Origin: Paraburkholderia sp. BCC1885
Lineage (GTDB): Bacteria > Pseudomonadota > Gammaproteobacteria > Burkholderiales > Burkholderiaceae
DNA length: 64,000 nucleotides
Direction: 5' to 3'
Assembly: GCF_900996235.1 (NCBI RefSeq)
Contig: NZ_CAAJGM010000219.1
Span: 186,001 to 250,000, forward strand
The notes below the pieces were generated by a model. That model saw only the letters and a program-made list of their open reading frames with translations, was not told the DNA's origin and made no database searches. The position numbers and the translations under genes are program-made. Shown in pieces: positions 51,410 through 60,070 of the stretch; position 1 is the first letter of the stretch, and the number at the start of each line of letters is the position of its first letter.

Positions 51410-52762
51410 TCACCGCTCACCGTCCCCCTTTGCCGCCAGGCCGTAGCGCTTGATCTTCTCGTAGAGCGTCGCCTTGCCCAACTGCAACCGGTCGGCCGCC
51501 ACGGCCACCGCGCCGCCGGTCTGCTCAAGCGCCTCGGCGATCACCGCGCGCTCGAACTGCTCGACGCGCTCCTTCAGCGAATGGCTATTCGCGCCCTCGT
51601 CGGCCGATGCGGTCAGCGGGTCTTCCGCCACGCCGAGCACCAGCCGGTCCGCGGCATTACGCAATTCCCGCACGTTACCGGGCCAGTCGCGCTGCATCAG
51701 GCCGGCGCGCTGGCGGTCGGTGAGCATCGGCGCGAGACGTTGATAGCGCACCGCGGCATCGAGCAGAAAATGCTCGAAGAGCGGCACGATGTCCTCGCGA
51801 CGCTCGGCAAGCGGCGGCAGCGCGATGGTCACCACGTTCAGCCGGTACAGCAGGTCACGCCGGAAGGTGCCGGCGGCGACGTGCTCCAGCATGTCGCCCT
51901 TGGCGGCAGCCACGACACGGCAATTCACGCGAATCGGCTGATTCGACCCGAGCCGCTCCAGCACGCCGTCCTGCAACACGCGTAACAGCTTGACCTGCAG
52001 ACCGAGCGGCATGCTTTCGATCTCGTCGAGAAACAGCGTGCCGCCCGAGGCATGTTCCAGCTTGCCGATACGCCGCTTTGCCGCACCGGTAAACGCGCCG
52101 GGTTCATAGCCGAACATCTCCGATTCGAACATCGGCTCGGGCAGCGCGCCGCAATTCACCGCGATAAACGGCTTGTCGCGCCGCGGCGACAATTCGTGCA
52201 GGCTGCGCGCGATCAGTTCCTTGCCCGCGCCGGTATCGCCGTTGATCAGCACGGATGCGTCGGTGGGCGCGACGTTCGCGATCAGCCGCCGCACCTGCTC
52301 GATCACCGGGCTGCGGCCGATGATGCGCGGCGCCACCGTGTTCTGCCCCGCCAGCTCGCGGCGCAGCGCGTGGTTTTCCAGCACCAGCGTGCGGCGTTCC
52401 AGCGCGCGCCGCACGGTTTCGATCAGCCGTTCCGAGGCAAACGGCTTCTCGATGAAATCGTACGCGCCGTCGCGCATCGCCTGCACGGCCATCGAGATAT
52501 CGCCGTGTCCGGTGACGAGAATCACCGGCACGTCCGGTGCGCGTTCGTGGCATTGCGCCAGCAGATCGAGCCCGCTCGCACCCGGCAAACGAATATCGCT
52601 GACGATCACGCCCGGAAAATCCGCGCTGATGGAGCGCGCCGCCGATTCGACCGACGCATGACCGGTGACGTCGAAGCCCGCGAGCTGCAGGCTTTGCACG
52701 CTCGCGCGCCGCACCAGTTCGTCGTCCTCGATATACAGCACCGGCAAACCGTTGTTGACCAT
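51410..52762 (-). CDS. dctD: Sigma-54-dependent response regulator DctD
   Basis: A 450-residue NtrC-family activator. The receiver domain has the phosphoacceptor D56 (VIVSDIRLP) and acidic pair (IEDDE). The AAA+ domain has Walker A GDTGAGKELIAR, the sigma-54 contact loop GAFTGA intact, and Walker B GGTLFLDEI. A Fis-type helix-turn-helix is at the end (GGAVAVAADRLQLGKATLYEKIKRYGL). It pairs with DctB, 49 bp upstream, to turn on dctA in response to C4-dicarboxylates. Confidence 0.95.
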   Translation of the reverse strand: MVNNGLPVLYIEDDELVRRASVQSLQLAGFDVTGHASVESAARSISADFPGVIVSDIRLPGASGLDLLAQCHERAPDVPVILVTGHGDISMAVQAMRDGAYDFIEKPFASERLIETVRRALERRTLVLENHALRRELAGQNTVAPRIIGRSPVIEQVRRLIANVAPTDASVLINGDTGAGKELIARSLHELSPRRDKPFIAVNCGALPEPMFESEMFGYEPGAFTGAAKRRIGKLEHASGGTLFLDEIESMPLGLQVKLLRVLQDGVLERLGSNQPIRVNCRVVAAAKGDMLEHVAAGTFRRDLLYRLNVVTIALPPLAERREDIVPLFEHFLLDAAVRYQRLAPMLTDRQRAGLMQRDWPGNVRELRNAADRLVLGVAEDPLTASADEGANSHSLKERVEQFERAVIAEALEQTGGAVAVAADRLQLGKATLYEKIKRYGLAAKGDGER

Positions 52763-52810
52763 GGTCCTTATCACCTTAAAGCGCGCGTGCGCATCTGAAG
52801 CCGCCTGAAA

Positions 52811-54688
52811 TCAGGACCCTGCCGTGAGTGGATCGATTGCCTGCACGCGCGCGCGGCGCAGCGTGAGCACGAACACCGCGCCGCCGTCCGGCGCATTGCG
52901 GGCGGCCAGCGAGCCACCGGCATCGCGTGCGATCGACGACGAGATTGCAAGCCCGAGTCCCAGTCCGTGGCCCATTTCCTTGGTCGTGAAGAACGGCTCG
53001 AAGAGGCGCGGCAAGATATCGTCCGGAATGCCTGGGCCGTTGTCGCGGACCGAGATGGCGAGCGTCGCGTCTGCGGCCTCGATTTCGATCTCGATGCGCG
53101 GCGGCGCAAGCCCCGCCGTGGCGTCCAGCGCATTGCCCAGCAGATTGATCAACACCTGCTCGAGCCGCAAATCGTCGCAGTTCGCGACCAGCGCGGGATG
53201 CTCGGCTGACGGATCGAAGCACTCCCGCGTACCGGTCTCCGCGTCCACCACCGTCAAGGTCACCTCGACGCCCGCGAGGCGCTTTTGCAGCAGCGCCAGC
53301 ACATTGCGCAGGGCTCGCGCGAGCGGCGCCCGCGCGCTACGCGGTCGCGCTCGCCCCACGAACAGCTTCAGCTGATTGGTGATCTTGCCCATGCGCTCGG
53401 TGAGCGCCGCGATCGCTTCGAGGTTCTCGCGCGCCAACTCCTGATCGCCGCGTTCGAGCAGCACGCGAGTGTTGTCCGAGAAGCCGCGCAACGCCGCCAA
53501 CGGCTGATTCAATTCATGCGTGATGCCCGCCGCCATCTGACCGAGCGCGGCCAGCTTGCTCGCCTGGATCAGCTCATCGTGCGCCGAGCGCAATTCCTGC
53601 TCGGCGCGCGTGCGTTCGCTCACTTCCTTCTTTAGCTGCTCGTTCGCCTGCGACAGATCCGCGGTCCGTTCTGCGACTCGCTGATTCAACTCCGCATAAG
53701 CGCGTTGCAGCAGCTCGCGGCTGCGCATCATCTCGCGCACGCGCGCGCGCCGCATTCGCCAGTAGAACGCCAGCAGGCACAGCGTGACATAGCCGAAGCC
53801 GACCACGATGGCGTCGTTGCGGGCGTCGGCGTCGACGGGATCGACGCTTGCCAGGGTGATCAGTTGCCAGTCCGGCTCGCCCATCGCCCGGCGCGACGCC
53901 AGATAGCGCGGCGCATAGCGCCCGCCGCCGACGCGCACGATCTGCGCATCGTCTTCCAGCGTGCGCTCGATCGTCACCGGCAACGGCGGAATCTCCTGCT
54001 GCGCGTACTGGCGCGTCTGAAAGATCGAGTCGGCCACCGCGCCCGACAGCGGCCGCACGGTGTGATATTTCCAGGCGGGCATGGACGACAGAAAGATCAC
54101 GCCGTGATCGTCCGTGACGATCAGCGGCTCGGCCGCGTCCGCGCCCTGAAACCATTCGAGATTGAGTTTGACGACCGCCACGCCGACGGTGCGTCCGTCG
54201 CGCCGTACCGGTTGCGAGATGTAATAGCCAGGATCATGCGAGACCGTGCCGATGCCGAAAAAACGGCCCACGCCGCCCTTCACCGCATCGACAAAATATG
54301 GCCGGAACTGATAGCCCGCGCCGACGAAGCTCTCCGGCTCATGCCAGTTGCTCGCCGCGATACAGGTTCCGTTCGTCTGGATGATGTAGGAGGCCGTGGC
54401 CCGCGCGTGGCGGTTGAGGTCTTCCAGATAGCGATTGGCGCGCTCGACATTCGGCGCGCCGGGACTCACCAGCACGTCCTGCACGAACGGATGCTCGGCC
54501 AGCAGATAAGGCAGCGACTCGTATCGCTCCAGCGTGCTCTTGAGCGCATTGGCGGTGCGGTCGACGCGCACCGCCGCGTTGTGCCGCAAGATGTCGATAC
54601 CGCGCTGCCACGCGATGCTCCACGTGAGCCCGCACGCCGCCACGAGCCCGGCGACGAGCGCGAAGAGGATCAGCAGGCGGCGCGTCAC
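52811..54688 (-). CDS. dctB: C4-dicarboxylate sensor kinase DctB
   Basis: A 625-residue membrane histidine kinase. Helix 1 (about 5-25) and helix 2 (about 293-310) flank a large periplasmic double-PAS (Cache) domain (FRPYFVDAVKGGVGRFFGIGTVSHDPGYYISQPVRRDGRTVGVAVVKLNLEWF) that binds succinate, malate or fumarate in relatives. A coiled coil (about 325-375) leads to the His box with H391 (GITHELNQPLAAL) and the ATP-binding core NLLGNALDATAG, DNGPGIP and GHGLGLGLAIS. It phosphorylates DctD. It lies between dctA and dctD. Confidence 0.95.
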   Translation of the reverse strand: MTRRLLILFALVAGLVAACGLTWSIAWQRGIDILRHNAAVRVDRTANALKSTLERYESLPYLLAEHPFVQDVLVSPGAPNVERANRYLEDLNRHARATASYIIQTNGTCIAASNWHEPESFVGAGYQFRPYFVDAVKGGVGRFFGIGTVSHDPGYYISQPVRRDGRTVGVAVVKLNLEWFQGADAAEPLIVTDDHGVIFLSSMPAWKYHTVRPLSGAVADSIFQTRQYAQQEIPPLPVTIERTLEDDAQIVRVGGGRYAPRYLASRRAMGEPDWQLITLASVDPVDADARNDAIVVGFGYVTLCLLAFYWRMRRARVREMMRSRELLQRAYAELNQRVAERTADLSQANEQLKKEVSERTRAEQELRSAHDELIQASKLAALGQMAAGITHELNQPLAALRGFSDNTRVLLERGDQELARENLEAIAALTERMGKITNQLKLFVGRARPRSARAPLARALRNVLALLQKRLAGVEVTLTVVDAETGTRECFDPSAEHPALVANCDDLRLEQVLINLLGNALDATAGLAPPRIEIEIEAADATLAISVRDNGPGIPDDILPRLFEPFFTTKEMGHGLGLGLAISSSIARDAGGSLAARNAPDGGAVFVLTLRRARVQAIDPLTAGS

Positions 54689-54745
54689 GTTGGCAGATTC
54701 CGTAGGGTGGTCTGCGGTTATTGTGGCATAACGCGCCGCGCTGAT

Positions 54746-56035
54746 TCAGGCACCCGCGGTTTCGGTTTCCTTGACGGCCGCCACTTCGCCGCGCAACACG
54801 GCGCGCAGCTTGTTGCGGTCCAGTTCCTTTTCCCAGGCCGACACCACCACGGTCGCCACGCCATTGCCGACGATGTTGGTCAGCGCGCGGCACTCGCTCA
54901 TGAAGCGGTCGATACCGAGAATCAGCACCATGCCCGAAAGCGGAATGGTCGGCACCACGGCGAGGGTCGCCGCCAGCGTGATGAAACCGGCGCCCGTCAC
55001 GCCGCTTGCGCCCTTCGAGGTCAGCATCGTGACGGCGAGCAGCGTGAGCTGTTGCGTGAGCGTCAGATCCGTGTTGGTGGCCTGGGCGATGAACAGCACG
55101 GCCATCGTCATATAGATGTTGGTGCCGTCGAGATTGAACGAGTAGCCGGTCGGCACCACGAGGCCCACCACCGAGCGCGAGCAGCCGAGCTTTTCGAGCT
55201 TCAGCATCAGTTGCGGCAGGGCCGCTTCCGACGAACTCGTGCCGAGCACGATCAGCATCTCTTCCTTGATGTAGGCCACGAAACGCAGGATGTTGAAGCC
55301 CACCATCCGTGCGACCGCGCCGAGCACCACCACCACGAACACGGCCGAGGTGAGATAGAACGTGCCGATCAGCTTGAGCATCGGCAGCAGCGAGCCGATG
55401 CCGTACTTGCCGATGGTGAACGCCATCGCGCCGAATGCGCCGATCGGCGCCAGCTTCGTGATAATGCGCACGATGCCGAACAACACGCTCGAGAGGCTTT
55501 CGACCAGATCCGTGACCGCCTTGCCGCGCACGCCGAGCGTCGCCAGCACGCTGCCGAACAGCATGGCGATCAGCAGGATCTGCAGGATTTCGCCTTGCGC
55601 GAAGGCATCCGTGATCGTGCTCGGAATGATGTGCATCAGGAACTCGACCGTGCTCTGGCCGTGCGCCTGCGCGGCATACGAGGCGACTTCCTTGCCGTTG
55701 AGCGTCGCCGGATCGACGTTGAAGCCGGCGCCCGGCTTCAGCACGTGCGTGGCGATCAGGCCGAGCACCAGCGCGAAGGTCGAGACGATTTCAAAGTACA
55801 GCAGCGCCTTGCCGCCGACCCGCCCGACCTTCTTCATATCCTGCATCCCGGCGATGCCGGTCACGACCGTACAGAAGATGATCGGCCCGATCACCATGCG
55901 GATCAGCTTGATGAAGGCGTCGCCGAGCGGCTTCATGTCGATGGCGATGGAGGGCGAGTAATGACCGAGGGCGATGCCGACGACGATCGCCGCGATCACC
56001 TGGACATAGAGCACTTTATAGAAGGGTTTCTTCAC
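54746..56035 (-). CDS. dctA: C4-dicarboxylate/proton symporter DctA
   Basis: A 429-residue DAACS-family transporter for succinate, fumarate and malate. GTG start at 56035 gives MKKPFYKVLYVQVIAAIVVGIALGHYSP, as in the family, with AGGA six bases upstream. Eight helices and two hairpins are predicted. The conserved segments ATSSSEAALPQLM-like LGTSSSEAALPQLMLKLEKLG, VPTGYSFNLDGTNIYMT and GASGVTGAGFITLAATLA are present. It is the first gene of the dctA-dctB-dctD set. Confidence 0.95.
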   Translation of the reverse strand: MKKPFYKVLYVQVIAAIVVGIALGHYSPSIAIDMKPLGDAFIKLIRMVIGPIIFCTVVTGIAGMQDMKKVGRVGGKALLYFEIVSTFALVLGLIATHVLKPGAGFNVDPATLNGKEVASYAAQAHGQSTVEFLMHIIPSTITDAFAQGEILQILLIAMLFGSVLATLGVRGKAVTDLVESLSSVLFGIVRIITKLAPIGAFGAMAFTIGKYGIGSLLPMLKLIGTFYLTSAVFVVVVLGAVARMVGFNILRFVAYIKEEMLIVLGTSSSEAALPQLMLKLEKLGCSRSVVGLVVPTGYSFNLDGTNIYMTMAVLFIAQATNTDLTLTQQLTLLAVTMLTSKGASGVTGAGFITLAATLAVVPTIPLSGMVLILGIDRFMSECRALTNIVGNGVATVVVSAWEKELDRNKLRAVLRGEVAAVKETETAGA

Positions 56036-56391
56036 GAGGGTTCCTGCGATGTGGATGAGCCAATGGCCTGCCACGCTGCGCATCAATGCGAACGAATGGA
56101 CGTGTCGCCTGTGCACGGCATCGGGCCGCGACAAGACGACGAATTCAGAAGTACCGGGAGGGGAAATCGGACATCGTTGTCTCCTTGCTTTAGTTGTCGG
56201 GCCTGTGCGGCCGCGCTTTTACTTTGCAAGGTCGATGCCAGTTGGATCGCGCTGCTTTCGCTTTGATTTTTATGGGGATTTTTGTCGGGGATGGCGTCCG
56301 TCGTCCAGCTTTCCGGAAATCCGGACGGCGGACGTCGCGATTTCAAGACAGACCGGGCGCATCCCGGCTGCCCGATGCGCCGCCGGATCCG
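56036..56391. promoter_or_regulatory. dctA control region
   Basis: A 356-bp non-coding stretch between ugpQ and dctA. It holds the sigma-54-like promoter next to dctA. Distal DctD sites could not be fixed by eye. No credible gene lies here. Confidence 0.55.
56058..56073 (-). promoter_or_regulatory. Probable sigma-54 promoter of dctA
   Basis: On the minus strand the sequence is TGGCAGGCCATTGGCT. It keeps the GG-N10-GC core and the TGGCA -24 block and has one mismatch in the -12 TTGCW block. It lies 23 bp before the GTG start, which would give a leader of only about 12 bases including the ribosome site. Confidence 0.65.
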
Positions 56392-57174
56392 TCAGGATTC
56401 GCTGCGCGGCGCGCACAGCATGTCGTGCGCGAGCAGATCGATGCGGTCGGTGCAGATCATGTCGACGCCCCATCCGGCGAGCAGCTTCGCGCGCTCCGGG
56501 TCGTTCACCGTATAGACAAGCACGCGCAATCCCTCGGCGCGAATCGCGGCGACCCGTTCCGCGGTGAGATGCTTATGGCTTGCATGCAGCGAGACGCAAT
56601 CGAGTTCGCGCACGATGCGCAGCCAGTCGTCCGGCACCGCGTCGAACAGCATGCCGCGCGGGAGCGTGGGAGCCGCTTCGCGTGCGGCGACGAGCGCCTC
56701 GAACGAGAATGACGACAGCAATGGCGGCGTCTGTTTCTGCCACAGGGCGAGTGCCGCGCCGGCGACTAGCTGGCCGGTCAGGGTGTCGCGTCCTGGACAC
56801 GGCTTGATTTCGATGTTGGCGGCAATACCGTCACGCTGGCAGCGCGCCGCCGCTTGCGCGAGCGTCGGCAGGCGTTCGCCCACGAATGCCGCGCCGCGCC
56901 ATGAACCGGCATCGAGCTTTTCCAGTTCCTGCCAGGTGTGCTCGGCGGCAAGACCGTGGCCGTTGGTGGTGCGATCGAGCGAATCGTCGTGCAGCAGGAA
57001 GAGGTGATCGTCCGCCGAGAGCTTGGCGTCGAATTCGACCATGCGGTAGCCGTAGCGCTTGCAGGCGTCGAAGCCCGCCAGCGTGTTTTCCGGAGCGAGC
57101 GTTCCGCCACACCGATGCGCGACCAGCCGCGGATACGGCCACGCGGCGCTAGTACGATCAATTCCGGTTCCCAC
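56392..57174 (-). CDS. ugpQ: Glycerophosphodiester phosphodiesterase
   Basis: A 260-residue cytosolic GDPD that splits glycerophosphodiesters to glycerol-3-phosphate and an alcohol. Active-site motifs are VAHRCGGTLAPENTL (with a Cys in place of the usual Gly in HRG), EFDAKLSADDHLFLLHDDSLDRTTNGHG and NIEIKPCPG. The C-terminal part YTVNDPERAKLLAGWGVDMICTDRIDLL is conserved. The start is uncertain: GTG 57174 gives a family-like length and an upstream ATG at 57240 is open. No ugp transporter is adjacent. Confidence 0.88.
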   Translation of the reverse strand: MGTGIDRTSAAWPYPRLVAHRCGGTLAPENTLAGFDACKRYGYRMVEFDAKLSADDHLFLLHDDSLDRTTNGHGLAAEHTWQELEKLDAGSWRGAAFVGERLPTLAQAAARCQRDGIAANIEIKPCPGRDTLTGQLVAGAALALWQKQTPPLLSSFSFEALVAAREAAPTLPRGMLFDAVPDDWLRIVRELDCVSLHASHKHLTAERVAAIRAEGLRVLVYTVNDPERAKLLAGWGVDMICTDRIDLLAHDMLCAPRSES

Positions 57175-57436
57175 GTCTCTATACCTTTGAAATAGACTGA
57201 ATCGAATCAGGTGGCAGCACCCAATGGAAACGGCTCGCATGGTTCCCGTCAAGCCATGGTGCGGCGCCGGTAACGGTAGGTTACTTGCCGAATACACAAA
57301 TTTGCAAGGTCACCAAAAAATACAACGCGAACCGGGTAAAGTAGTATCGATGACATAGGCCGGACATACAAGCGTGTCAGCGGCGACATCAACAAAGCAA
57401 GCAGTCCAGACCGATTTATTCACAGAGAGAAAACGC

Positions 57437-58210
57437 ATGTGGCAGGAAGACCGTCACCAAAGAATTCGCGCGCTGCTATCGACATTGCAACGGGTGTCGA
57501 CCGAACGGATCATGGCGGATCTCGGGGTATCGCGCGAAACGGTGCGGCGCGACCTGCTCGATCTGGAGGCGCTCGGCGAATTGCGACGGGTGCACGGCGG
57601 CGCGATCAAGCCCGACGACGAAGCGCCCATCGCCGAACGCGCCCATACCCGCGTCAAGGCCAAGGCGGCCATCGCCAAGGCGGCAATGGGCGTGATCTCC
57701 AGCGGCCAGACGCTGTTTATCGATGCAGGCACAACCACGTCGGCGCTCGCCGAAGAACTCGCGAAACTCGCCAATCTCACCGTGGTGACCAATTCCATTG
57801 ATGTTGCGTTGAAGATGCGCGGCGCGGCCGAGCAACAGGCAGAGGCCGCCAACGAGGTCATCCTGCTGGGCGGCTCGATCAGCGACCGGGCCATGGCGAC
57901 CGGCGGCAGCACGACGATTCTCGAGATTCACCGCTACCGGGCCGATGTGGCGTTGCTCTCGCCGGTGGGCGTCGACCCGCGGCACGGCGCCAGCAACTAC
58001 GATCACGCGGAGACGGAGGTGGCGCGGGCGATGGTCGCCAATGCGCACCGCGTGGTGATCCTCGCCGATTACAGCAAGATCGGCCAGCGCAGCCGTATCT
58101 CGTACTGCCCGCCGGACAAGATCGACGTGCTGATTACCAACAAGAAGGCCGCCGAGGCAGCGGAATTCGCCGCGCTGAAGAAGAAGGTGGCGCGGATCAT
58201 CCTCGCCTAG
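57437..58210 (+). CDS. DeoR/GlpR-family regulator
   Basis: A 257-residue repressor. The N-terminal DeoR helix-turn-helix (MWQEDRHQRIRALLSTLQRVSTERIMADLGVSRETVRRDLLDLEALGELRRVHGGAI) is followed by a sugar-phosphate sensor domain with ISSGQTLFIDAGTTTSALAEEL and VVILADYSKIGQRS. The ligand is unknown. Being next to a glycerophosphodiesterase, it could be a GlpR-like glycerol-3-phosphate sensor, but that is inference. The start ATG at 57437 follows an AGAGAGA site. A GTG at 57374 is possible. It is divergent from ugpQ. Confidence 0.87.
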   Translation: MWQEDRHQRIRALLSTLQRVSTERIMADLGVSRETVRRDLLDLEALGELRRVHGGAIKPDDEAPIAERAHTRVKAKAAIAKAAMGVISSGQTLFIDAGTTTSALAEELAKLANLTVVTNSIDVALKMRGAAEQQAEAANEVILLGGSISDRAMATGGSTTILEIHRYRADVALLSPVGVDPRHGASNYDHAETEVARAMVANAHRVVILADYSKIGQRSRISYCPPDKIDVLITNKKAAEAAEFAALKKKVARIILA

Positions 58211-58221
58211 CTTTCTGAAGG

Positions 58222-58251
58222 GCCGGCATGGGGATATCGCGCCATGCCGGC
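58222..58251. other. Hairpin between convergent deoR-type gene and tauC
   Basis: Stem GCCGGCATGG (58222-58231) with CCATGCCGGC (58242-58251) and a 10-base loop. No T-run is present on either side. It may act as a weak or factor-dependent end signal or RNA-stability element. Confidence 0.5.
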
Positions 58252-58279
58252 ACGTAGCCTTGGGTCGAAGCGGCGGCTA

Positions 58280-59203
58280 CTACGCCCGACCTTTCCACGG
58301 CACCAGCCGCCGTTCGAGTGCGCGCATGCCGAGATCGAATATCCACGCAATCAGGCCGATCAGCACAATGCCCATCACCACGACGTCGGTGCGCAGAAAG
58401 CTCGACGCGTTCAGCACCATCTGACCCAATCCCGCAGTCGCCGCCACCATTTCGGCGGCAACCAGCGTGGTCCAGCCGAAGCCGATTGCTATCCGCAACC
58501 CGGTCAGAATCTCCGGTAACGCGGCCGGCAACACGACATGGCGCACGATCTGCGCGAAGCTGCCGCCAAGCGAATACGCCGCATGAATCTGCTCGACAGT
58601 CGCGCTGCGCGCGCCGGCGCGCGCGGCCATGGCAATCGGCGCAAAACAGGCGAGGTAGATGACGACGATCTTCGCCGTCTCGTCGATGCCGAACCAGATC
58701 ACCACCAGCGGCAAATACGCGAGCGGCGGCAGCGGCCGGTAAAACTCCAGCGGCGGATCGAGCAACCCGCGCGCCACCCGGCTCACGCCCATCAGGATGC
58801 CCACCGGCACGGCCGTCACGGTGGCGAGCGCAAACGCACCGAACACACGCAGCGCGCTCCACGCGAGATGCTCCGATAACGGCAGGCCACCCTGGATGCG
58901 TCCATGGCAGGCGTCGATGAAGGCGGCCCAGACGGCTTCGGGCGTCGGCAGAAACAGCGGCGGCAACCATTGGAAATGCGTGGCGATCCACCACAACGCG
59001 GCAAGCGCGCATACGGACGCCACGCTCAACGCGGCGGTCGGGCCTTCGCCCGGCATGCGCCATGCGCGTACAGGCCGCGCATTTTTCCTTGACCGCCACT
59101 GAGACCGCAACGGCGGCGCGACCGCAACCGGCTTCGCGTCCGTCACCGACGTGCCCTGCTGAGCCAGCGGCGTCTTGCTGAACGAATCATGCGAAACCGT
59201 CAC
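58280..59203 (-). CDS. tauC: Taurine/sulfonate-type ABC transporter permease
   Basis: A 307-residue inner-membrane permease of the TauC/SsuC group with about six membrane helices after a basic, polar 45-residue N-terminus. The binding-protein-dependent EAA loop is AAYSLGGSFAQIVRHVVLPAALPEILTGLRIAIGFGWTTLVAAEM. LPLVVIWFGIDETAKIVVIYLACFAPI is also typical. Its GTG start overlaps the tauB stop by four bases (GTGA). Substrate assignment rests on the TauA-like binding protein. Confidence 0.88.
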   Translation of the reverse strand: MTVSHDSFSKTPLAQQGTSVTDAKPVAVAPPLRSQWRSRKNARPVRAWRMPGEGPTAALSVASVCALAALWWIATHFQWLPPLFLPTPEAVWAAFIDACHGRIQGGLPLSEHLAWSALRVFGAFALATVTAVPVGILMGVSRVARGLLDPPLEFYRPLPPLAYLPLVVIWFGIDETAKIVVIYLACFAPIAMAARAGARSATVEQIHAAYSLGGSFAQIVRHVVLPAALPEILTGLRIAIGFGWTTLVAAEMVAATAGLGQMVLNASSFLRTDVVVMGIVLIGLIAWIFDLGMRALERRLVPWKGRA

Positions 59204-59997
59204 GACACCACCTCTTCCGGCGCGCGCCGATGCAAACGCTGCACCAGCCGCTCACGCCACTCGATAAACTCAGGCGACGACTTCACCGCGCGGGCATCGC
59301 GCGTGTCGAGAAAGCGGCGCGCGAACGGCAGCTCGTAGCTCTCTGCAATACGGCCCGGTCCGGGCGTCATGACGACAAGACGCGTCGCCAGAAACAGGGC
59401 CTCTTCGACGCTGTGCGTAATGAAGAACACCGTCTTGCGCGTGCGGCCCCAGACGTCGAGCACGAGTTCCTGCATCGACTCGCGCGTCATAGCATCGAGT
59501 GCGCCCATGGGCTCGTCCATCAGCAGCACTTCGGGGTCGCTCGCCAGCGCGCGCGCAATGCCCACGCGCTGCTGCATGCCGCCCGACAGTTCGTAGACCC
59601 GCGCATGCGCATGCTGTTCGAGGCCGACGAGCGCCAGCATGGCGCGGGCGACGCGGTGACGCTCCGCTTTCGGCACTCGCTGAAAGCGCAAGCCGAGCGC
59701 GACGTTGTCGAGCACGTCGAGCCAGGGCATCAACGCATACTTCTGAAACACGACGCCGCGATCGGCGCCGGGACCGTTGACGAGTTCACCGTTCAGACGC
59801 ACGTCGCCCGCCGTGGGCTGAATAAAACCGGCGATGCAGTTGAGCAAGGTCGTCTTGCCGCAACCGGAGGCCCCCAGCGCAACGACGAACTCGCCGGATT
59901 CGATGCGCAGATCGACGTCGGCGAGCGCGACGTTCGGCGCCGCACCTCGCGCAGCTTCGTAGGCGACATGCAGTCGCCGGATCTCTAGACCGCTCAT
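59200..59997 (-). CDS. tauB: Taurine/sulfonate-type ABC transporter ATPase
   Basis: A 265-residue ABC ATPase. Walker A is GASGCGKTT, the Q-loop is VFQKYALMPWLDVLDNVALGL, the signature is ELSGGMQQRVGIARALA and Walker B is EVLLMDEPMGALD, followed by the switch His in VFFITHSVEEALFLATRLVVM. This is the TauB/SsuB subfamily. The start ATG at 59997 gives MSGLEIRRLHVAYEAA. It lies 73 bp after tauA and overlaps tauC by four bases. Confidence 0.9.
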   Translation of the reverse strand: MSGLEIRRLHVAYEAARGAAPNVALADVDLRIESGEFVVALGASGCGKTTLLNCIAGFIQPTAGDVRLNGELVNGPGADRGVVFQKYALMPWLDVLDNVALGLRFQRVPKAERHRVARAMLALVGLEQHAHARVYELSGGMQQRVGIARALASDPEVLLMDEPMGALDAMTRESMQELVLDVWGRTRKTVFFITHSVEEALFLATRLVVMTPGPGRIAESYELPFARRFLDTRDARAVKSSPEFIEWRERLVQRLHRRAPEEVVS

Positions 59998-60070
59998 TGA
60001 AATGCCTGGTAGTTCGAAAGACCTGGCGGCGCCCGCCCATGCCGACGATGCGCGGCGCCTGGCAAATCTT

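Noticed and set aside
53705..56266. 853-codon open frame on the plus strand
   Set aside because: Antisense to dctB and dctA. Its composition is typical of a shadow frame and it has no domain.
58222..58251. Hairpin considered as a Rho-independent terminator for the deoR-type gene
   Set aside because: A strong stem but no T-run on either strand, so it was listed only as a hairpin.
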